From Streptomyces profundus (GTDB taxonomy: Bacteria > Actinomycetota > Actinomycetes > Streptomycetales > Streptomycetaceae): a stretch of DNA of 64,000 nt. The notes under the pieces are model-generated. The model made no database searches. It saw only the letters and a program-made list of their open reading frames with translations, and was not told the DNA's origin. Each line of letters opens with the position of its first letter. The first letter of the stretch is position 1. The position numbers were made by a program, and so were the translations under genes. The stretch lies in contig NZ_CP082362.1 of assembly GCF_020740535.1 (NCBI RefSeq), forward strand, positions 2,108,001-2,172,000. The letters are read 5' to 3'. This document shows positions 56,846-64,000 of this stretch, one piece after another.

Positions 56846-57767
56846 AGCGAATCCTTGGGTCGAGGACCGCGTACAGCAGGTCGACGATCAACGTGACGAC
56901 GAGGTAGACGAGGATGATGAAGGAGACGACTCCCACCACCGTCGCTCCCTCACGCGAGTTGAGGGCTTGGTAGACGGCCTGTCCGATGCCGTGGATGTTG
57001 AAGATGCCCTCGGTGACGATGGCGCCGGCGAAGAGGCTGCCGAGGTCCACGCCGAGGAAGGTGATCACGGGGATGAGGGAGTTGCGGAGCAGGTGCACCC
57101 GCACCGCGCGGGTCTTGGACAGGCCCTTGGCGCGAGCGGTCCGCATGTAGTCGGCGCGCTTGTTCTCCGCGATGGACGTGCGGGTCAACCGGGCCACATA
57201 GGCCAGCGACACGGACGCCAACACCACGGCTGGAAGCAGGAGTTGCGACCAGCTCTCGGAGTCCTGCACGTTCGGCTTGACCAGGCCCCAGCGGACCCCG
57301 AAGTAGGTCTGGTAGAGGTAACCGATCACGAAGACCGGCACCGAGATGAGCAGCAGGGTGCCGAAGAGGATGACCCGGTCGGTCTTGCCACCGGCCCGCA
57401 GCCCGGCGATCAGGCCCATGGAGACGCCCACGACCGCGGTGATCACGAAGGCGAGGACCGTGAGTCTGACGGTCGCGGGCAACGCGTCCGTGATCACGTC
57501 CCACACCGGGCGGCGGCTGGCTATCTGGGTGCCGAAGTCGCCCTGGACCAATCCGGTGAGGTAGTCCCAGTACTGCTTGAGAATGGGCTGATCGAGCCCG
57601 AGGCTCTCCTTCATCGCGGCCATCTGGGCCTCGTCCGGGGCGCGTTCGCCCCACAGAGCCCGAATCGGGTCACCGGGCAGGCTGTACATCATCATGAAGA
57701 TGATGAACGTCGCACCGATGAACACCGGAATCATCTGGAGCAGTCGCCGCACGACATAGCGCCCCAT
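56838..57767 (-). CDS. oligopeptide ABC transporter permease (OppB type), operon 3
   Basis: A 309-residue permease. MGRYVVRRLLQMIPVFIGATFIIF start, six spans, EAA loop DYMRTARAKGLSKTRA near residue 202. The ribosome site follows a hairpin (57792-57829) that separates it from the binding protein gene. Confidence 0.93.
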   Translation of the reverse strand: MGRYVVRRLLQMIPVFIGATFIIFMMMYSLPGDPIRALWGERAPDEAQMAAMKESLGLDQPILKQYWDYLTGLVQGDFGTQIASRRPVWDVITDALPATVRLTVLAFVITAVVGVSMGLIAGLRAGGKTDRVILFGTLLLISVPVFVIGYLYQTYFGVRWGLVKPNVQDSESWSQLLLPAVVLASVSLAYVARLTRTSIAENKRADYMRTARAKGLSKTRAVRVHLLRNSLIPVITFLGVDLGSLFAGAIVTEGIFNIHGIGQAVYQALNSREGATVVGVVSFIILVYLVVTLIVDLLYAVLDPRIRYA

Positions 57768-57791
57768 GGTTCCTCCATGTAAGTCGGCGGA

Positions 57792-57829
57792 GCCGACGGG
57801 CCGCTCCGGTGACGGAGTGGCCCGTCGGC
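57792..57829 (-). promoter_or_regulatory. hairpin between binding protein and permease genes, operon 3
   Basis: A 17-bp stem (57792-57808 and 57813-57829) with one wobble pair and a GTGA loop. It is strong enough to act as an attenuating terminator or an mRNA 3'-end protector of the binding protein mRNA. Confidence 0.65.
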
Positions 57830-57857
57830 CCCCTTGCGCTGCTGGTCCGTACTGGCC

Positions 57858-59486
57858 TTACTTGACCGTGACTTCGGTCAGCAACGGCATGCCGGCGGTG
57901 TCGAAGGCGACGTTCTCCACGTTGTTGGAGTAGCCACCGTTGACGTTCTGGAACCACAGCGGGATGGCCGGCATCTCCTCCCAGAGGACCTGCTCGGCGT
58001 CCTGGTAGGCGGCGACGGTCTCCTCAAGCGAGGCGGCCTGGTCACCCTGCTCGAACAGCTCGTCCACCTCGGGGTTGTCGAAGCGACCGTAGTTGGTGGA
58101 CGCCCGCGAGTGGTACAGCTCGCTCATGAAGTTGGCGTTCAGCGGGTAGTCGGCGAGCCAGCCACCGCGGTAGAAGGACTGCACCTCGTTGGCGGCACGC
58201 GCCTCCAGGTCGGTGTCGAAGTCCGGCTTGATGTCGAGCGTGCACTCGATGTCAAGGGCGTCGATGATGCTGTTGCAGACGGCCTCGGCCCACTCCTGGT
58301 GGCCACCGTCACCGTTGATCTGGAGCACCATCTCGTTGTTCGGGACGCCGCCACCGGCCTCGACCAGGTCGCGCGCGGCCTCCGGGTCGTACTCCGCGAT
58401 GCCGCCGTCGGCACCCTCCTGGTAGCCCAGCACGCCGGGGGGCGCGAAGCTGTCGGCCGGGGTACGCGAACCGTTGAGCACGGTCTGCGTGATGGTGTCC
58501 CGGTCGATGGCCTTGGAGATGCCCTGGAGCACCTGCGGGTCAACGCCCTCCCAGTCGCCGTAGCTGACCGGGACGATCGTCTGGATGCCGTTGTACGCCT
58601 GGGTGATGGCGCGGTCGCCGAGGTCCTGCTCGTAGACCGGCAGGTCCTTCGGGTCCACCTGGCGGATGACGTCCAGGTTGTCCGAGATCAGGTCCTGGTA
58701 GGCCGCGTCGAGACCGGTGTAGGCGATGATCTCGATGCCGTCGTTCTTCGGGGCGTTGTCGCCCGCGTAGTCCGCGTACGTGCTCAGCTTGATGGACGTG
58801 TTGTGGTTCCACTCGTCCAGCTGGTACGGGCCGTTGCCGACCGGGGCCTCGCCGAAGCCCTCGGGGTCGTCGTAGAAGCTGTCGGGCAGCGGGGTGAACG
58901 GCGTGTAGCCGAGCTTGTAGTCGTAGTACGAGACCGGGTGCGAGAGAGCGATCTCGAAGGTCAGGTCGTCCACGACGGTCAGACCCGACATCTCCTCGCC
59001 GGTGGGCGAGCCCTCCTCCGGGTGCACGTCCTCGTAGCCGGCGATGTCGGCGAACCAGAAGCTCGACGACTGGTTGTTGTCGATGTTCGCGGCCCAGTTC
59101 CACGCGTTGACGTAGTGCTGGGCGGTGACGTCGGTGCCGTCGTGGAAGGTCCAACCGCTCTTCAGCGTGACCGTCCACGCCGTGGCGTCCTCGTTGGGCT
59201 CGATCGACTCGGCGGCGAGCATGTAGATCTCACCGTTCTCGTCGAACTCAAGGAGCTTCGAGAAGATGTTGTCCATCACCAGGCCGCCGTAGGCCTCGGT
59301 GGTGTCGGAGGGGATCAACGGGTTCTGCGGCTCACCACCGTCGACCCGGACGATGCCGCCCCCCGAGTTCCCGTCGGAAGCGCCATCGCTCGTCGAGTCG
59401 TCGTCGTCACTGCCACCACAGGCGGTCGCGGCAAGAGCCACGACTATCGCACTGGCGACCCATTTGGCGCTACGCGCACCACGCAT
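57858..59486 (-). CDS. oligopeptide-binding lipoprotein (SBP family 5), operon 3
   Basis: A 542-residue lipoprotein. Opening MRGARSAKWVASAIVV, lipobox A-A-T-A-C at about residue 22, and an Asp/Ser/Gly linker. The mature part begins IVRVDGGEPQNPLIPSDTTEAYGG. AAGGAGG lies ten bases before the ATG. It is the first gene of operon 3 and stands directly downstream of typA, the position bldK has in S. coelicolor. So it may be the BldKB counterpart, but its identity cannot be settled without a search. Confidence 0.93.
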   Translation of the reverse strand: MRGARSAKWVASAIVVALAATACGGSDDDDSTSDGASDGNSGGGIVRVDGGEPQNPLIPSDTTEAYGGLVMDNIFSKLLEFDENGEIYMLAAESIEPNEDATAWTVTLKSGWTFHDGTDVTAQHYVNAWNWAANIDNNQSSSFWFADIAGYEDVHPEEGSPTGEEMSGLTVVDDLTFEIALSHPVSYYDYKLGYTPFTPLPDSFYDDPEGFGEAPVGNGPYQLDEWNHNTSIKLSTYADYAGDNAPKNDGIEIIAYTGLDAAYQDLISDNLDVIRQVDPKDLPVYEQDLGDRAITQAYNGIQTIVPVSYGDWEGVDPQVLQGISKAIDRDTITQTVLNGSRTPADSFAPPGVLGYQEGADGGIAEYDPEAARDLVEAGGGVPNNEMVLQINGDGGHQEWAEAVCNSIIDALDIECTLDIKPDFDTDLEARAANEVQSFYRGGWLADYPLNANFMSELYHSRASTNYGRFDNPEVDELFEQGDQAASLEETVAAYQDAEQVLWEEMPAIPLWFQNVNGGYSNNVENVAFDTAGMPLLTEVTVK

Positions 59487-59576
59487 GGGCTTTGCCTCCT
59501 TGGGAGTTCAATGTCACTACTTGAGAACCCCGGATCACGGAGACGTTCTACCCGCGTCACGCGCGTCCGGTTCGCA

Positions 59577-59597
59577 ATGCCCACAACTATTGGGCAT
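59577..59597. promoter_or_regulatory. ATGCCCA-N7-TGGGCAT dyad, operator candidate
   Basis: Perfect 7-bp arms around a seven-base, AT-rich spacer, about 91 bases upstream of the binding protein start in operon 3. The size and place fit a dimeric regulator's site. Confidence 0.4.
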
Positions 59598-59690
59598 AAA
59601 CCTCGCGCTAACCACCGCCCCCCCATTTCATTTTGATGAAGATGACAGGGGGATAGGGGTCAAAATCGGACAAAGCGCCCGACTGCCCTC

Positions 59691-59744
59691 TCCGTTATCC
59701 GGACCGATGTGACGTAAATCGCGCCCCATGGTCCGGATAACGGA
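59691..59744. promoter_or_regulatory. 15-bp inverted repeat (TCCGTTATCCGGACC and its complement)
   Basis: Perfect 15-bp arms (59691-59705 and 59730-59744) around 24 bases, 205 bases upstream of operon 3 and 119 bases after typA. The arms contain TTATCCGG, present also near the starts of operons 1 and 2. It could be a double operator or a long-loop terminator of typA. Confidence 0.45.
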
Positions 59745-59862
59745 CGAGCCACCTCATAGCGGGCCAGAAAGTCGCTTGACATGACCGGCCCAATGTCGGC
59801 GATGCCCGCAATGTTCGGGCTCACTGACGCCTTCTCACCACCCCAACCTCACGGGCTCGGTG

Positions 59863-61731
<1,869 letters not shown>

Positions 61732-61860
61732 GGCTGGGCAGTTCTCCCGAGTTCGTGGCTGAGACGGCTCGGCAGACAAGGGCCATGCCCGGCGAACCGC
61801 TGGGCCCCCCAGCCCCGCACCAGACAGGCCGTGGCTCCGGCCTCGACAGCCATGGTACGG

Positions 61861-62940
61861 GGCGCGGTGCGCTTGCCGCGCGGGGCCGGGGGCGGGGCGG
61901 GGCAGCCCGGGGCGGGGCGGAGCGCTTGCCGCGCGGGCCGGGGCGGGGCGGCGAACGCAGGTACGGCCTCGGCCCGGCGCCGAACGGGACCGCTCCGGCG
62001 CGGAGCGCCGGGCGGCGGCGGTGGCCGGGCCACACAGGGCGGGCCCAGGCCACGCGGTACCGGCACGCTGCGCCGGGCGGCGGCACCGCCGGCCTAAGCC
62101 AAGCACTGCCCGCGCGAGGCCGCCAGGGGCACCCGCCAAGCGCCCGAGACCGTGACGGAACGCCCCGGGGCCCCGGCCACGCGAGCCGGGGCAGCGAACG
62201 CAGGCGAGCCGTCGGCCCGGCGCCGAACGGGACCTGGCTCCGGCGCGGGGCGCCGGGCGGCGGCGCCGCTGGCCTAGACCAAGCGCTGCCCGCGCGAGGC
62301 CGGCAGGGGCACCCGCCAAGCGCCCGAGGCCGTGGCGGAACGCCGCAGGGCCCCGGCCACGCGGGGCGGGGCGGAGCGGGGTGCGCTGCCCGCGAAGCGC
62401 TGCCCGCGCGGGGCGGGGCAGCGCGGGGCGGGGCGGAGCGCTTGCCGCGCGGACCCCGGCGGAGCGGGGCGGCGAACGCAGGCGCGGCCTCGGCCCGACG
62501 CCGAACAGGACCCGACCCCGGCGCGGAGCGCCGGGCCACACAGGGCGGGCCCAAGTCACGCGGTACCGGCACGCTGCGCCAGGCGGCGGCACCGCCGGCC
62601 TAGACCAAGCGCTGCCCGCGCGGGCCGGCAGGGGCACCCGCCAAGCGCCCGAGGCCGTGGCGGAACGCCCCGGGGCCCCGGCCACGCGGGCCGGGGGCGG
62701 GGCGGCGAGCCCCGACGCGGGGCGCCGGGCGGCGGCGGTGGCCGGGTCACACAGGCCGGCGCCACCGCAGGCTCGCCCGAAGCCCCCGCCGCGCGGGGCG
62801 GGGCGGGGCCGCGAACGCAGGCGAGCCGTCGGCCCGGCGCCGGACAGGACCTGGCTCCGGCGCGGGGCGGCGAACGCAGGTGCGGCCTCGGCCCGGCGCC
62901 GAACAGGACCGCTCCGGCGCGGAGCGGCGCCGTGCTGAGG
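61861..62940. repeat. GC-rich imperfect repeat tract between typA and the dehydrogenase gene
   Basis: About 1.1 kb with visibly extreme G+C and many GGGGCGGGGCGG runs. Three blocks recur. Block R1 (about 58 bases, core CGAACGCAGG...CCGGCGCGG) starts near 61951, 62194, 62472, 62811 and 62870. Block R2 (92-93 bases, ...GGCACCCGCCAAGCGCCCGAG...) lies at 62091-62183, 62271-62363 and 62597-62688. Block R3 (about 60 bases, CACACAGGGCGGGCCCA...) lies at 62031-62090 and 62537-62597. The order R1-R3-R2, R1-R2, R1-R3-R2, R1, R1 suggests tandem duplication followed by decay. R2 copy 3 has lost a base, so reading frame is not kept. All long open frames here are artefacts of composition. Confidence 0.85.
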
Positions 62941-62968
62941 GGGTGTGGCCTTGGCCGTCGCGCTGGGG

Positions 62969-63910
62969 CTACCCCCGGCGCGGGGCGCCGATCAGCTCCT
63001 CGGACACCCGCCAGACGCGCCGGGCCTCCTCCGTGGAGCGGAGCCGGCTGTACGGCTTCTGTTCTCCCGGCGGGCCGCCCATGTGCCCGGGCCCGCGGGG
63101 CCCGTAGAAGCCGCCGCGTTCGGCGTCGGGCGAGGTGGCGGCGTGGAGAGCGGGCAGCTGCGCGGTCCCCACGGTCCCGACGAGGACGCCCCGGGCCGAG
63201 AGGGCGCGGATCACCCGCACGCCCAGGGTGTCCCGGTCGCGGCTGATCTCCGAACGGGCGGCGAGCAGGCTCGTCGGAGCGATCCCCGGATGGGACAGGT
63301 TGCTGGTGATGCCCCAGCCGCCCGCCTCGCTGCGTCGATCCAGCTCAAGGCCGAAGAGCCCGAGCGCGATCTTCGACTGGCTGTAGGCGCGCATGCCCTG
63401 GTAGGAACGCTCCCAGTTCAGATCGTCCCAGTTGATGGCGTTGCGGTTGGCCGCGACGCTGATCTGCGAGGTCACCCGTGCGTGGCCGGCGCGCAGGAGG
63501 GGCAACAGGTGGGCGACGAGGGCGAAGTGGCCGAGATGGTTGGTGCCGAACTGTAGCTCGAACCCGTCCTCGGTCGTCTGGCGCTCGGGCGGTGTCATGA
63601 CGCCGGCGTTGTTGACGAGGATATGGATGGGCCGGTCCTCCTCCAGCAGCGTCCGGCCCAGCGCCGCCACGGAGGCGAGCGAGGAGAGATCGAGCGCGCG
63701 CAGCGACACGTCCGCCGCCGGCGTGCGCCGCCGGATCTCGGCGAGAGCCGCCTCCCCCTTGCCCGCGTTGCGGACCGGCATGAGCACCTCGGCCCCCGCG
63801 GCGGCGAGCCGTGCCGCGATGCCGAGCCCGATGCCGTCGCTGGCCCCCGTGACGACGGCGCGCTTTCCGGAGAGGTCGGGCACGGTGATGTCGATGGTTC
63901 CACGTGACAT
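62969..63910 (-). CDS. short-chain dehydrogenase/reductase
   Basis: A 313-residue classical-extended SDR. Cofactor loop [10 protein letters not shown] near residues 18-27, LVNNAGVM near 97, and the Tyr/Lys pair in AYSQSK near 180, with Ser in SQISVAA. ATG 63910 with GGGAG upstream; the earlier in-frame ATG at 63943 lacks a ribosome site. The long C-terminal segment and PGIAPTSL loop resemble retinol/oxidoreductase-type SDRs acting on hydrophobic alcohols. Substrate unknown, and neighbours give no clue. Confidence 0.92.
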   Translation of the reverse strand: MSRGTIDITVPDLSGKRAVVTGASDGIGLGIAARLAAAGAEVLMPVRNAGKGEAALAEIRRRTPAADVSLRALDLSSLASVAALGRTLLEEDRPIHILVNNAGVMTPPERQTTEDGFELQFGTNHLGHFALVAHLLPLLRAGHARVTSQISVAANRNAINWDDLNWERSYQGMRAYSQSKIALGLFGLELDRRSEAGGWGITSNLSHPGIAPTSLLAARSEISRDRDTLGVRVIRALSARGVLVGTVGTAQLPALHAATSPDAERGGFYGPRGPGHMGGPPGEQKPYSRLRSTEEARRVWRVSEELIGAPRRG

Positions 63911-64000
63911 GGATGCACTCCCTGAGAACGTCGTTGACTCCACGGTGGCGGGGATCGCCGGTGTTGTTCAGGGACTCTCGATCCGCTGATGGGCGAGCCG

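Larger units (their letters stand above)
59487..59862. other. 376-base intergenic region, typA to peptide operon 3
   Basis: No gene. It is clearly less GC-rich than its neighbours and carries two dyads (separate entries). It must contain the typA 3' end and the operon 3 promoter. No clear -35/-10 pair was found. Confidence 0.5.

Noticed and set aside
61732..62685. Upstream extension of the typA frame through the repeat tract
   Set aside because: TypA has a canonical N-terminus at 61731. The extension is Arg/Pro/Ala low complexity and its repeat copies change frame.
61861..62940. CRISPR array or insertion sequence
   Set aside because: Repeats are 58-93 bases, imperfect and without uniform spacers, no cas genes or transposase are present, and no terminal inverted repeats were seen.

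Overview
The window is high-GC DNA from a Streptomyces or close relative. Third codon positions are almost all G or C, GTG starts are common, and terminators are GC-rich hairpins without T runs. Gene content and order match, from memory, the Streptomyces coelicolor block around SCO5180 down to SCO5111 (moeZ, DEAD-box helicase, mrp, tatB, htrA, anti-sigma, sigE, folP2, dapE, dapC, mshB, BldK-type transporters, typA). The part from mrp to dapE also keeps the mycobacterial arrangement sigE-rseA-htrA-tatB. No tRNA, rRNA, insertion sequence, prophage or CRISPR array was seen.

Layout. 1-3 kb: two tandem secreted alpha/beta hydrolases of the tripeptidyl aminopeptidase type, the first cut by the window edge. 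3-10.4 kb: moeZ, then an epimerase, a membrane protein and a GT4 glycosyltransferase that carries a TTA codon, then a DUF3152 protein with a full metzincin zinc motif and an alpha/beta hydrolase. 10.5-15 kb: small forward genes (acidic protein, TetR regulator, DUF3107, EamA transporter, SUFU protein, DUF6758, PHP phosphoesterase). 15-22 kb: hydrolase, DEAD-box helicase, MiaE-like ferritin, lipoprotein, Mrp. 22.4-27.3 kb: tatB, htrA, anti-sigma and sigE form the envelope-stress module, with a GGAAC-N17-CGTT promoter candidate in front of sigE and a divergent O-methyltransferase that lacks a normal start codon. 27.3-36.5 kb: DUF3117, enoyl-CoA hydratase, DivIVA-like membrane protein, folP2-like DHPS, LOG protein, dapE, lysozyme-like protein, a small secreted protein, dapC with fdxA, and a GNAT protein. 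36.5-40.1 kb: a peptidoglycan-binding-domain membrane protein, DUF6113, mshB and a 64-residue membrane protein.

40-59.5 kb holds three complete five-gene oligopeptide ABC transporter operons (lipoprotein, two permeases, two ATPases each), all on the minus strand. The second and third are close paralogues separated by a convergent Asp-box beta-propeller lipoprotein gene. They are related to BldK, the S. coelicolor oligopeptide importer needed for aerial mycelium formation. 59.8-61.7 kb is typA. It is followed by a 1.1 kb extremely GC-rich tract of imperfect repeats and then a short-chain dehydrogenase.

The themes are envelope quality control (TatB export, HtrA protease, SigE and its anti-sigma), lysine/diaminopimelate supply (dapC, dapE), redox (mycothiol MshB, ferredoxin, Mrp) and peptide uptake linked to development. 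The most unusual points are the repeat tract, the apparent gene conversion between two ATPase genes, the start-less methyltransferase, the dyads around the peptide operons and the TTA-bearing glycosyltransferase gene.
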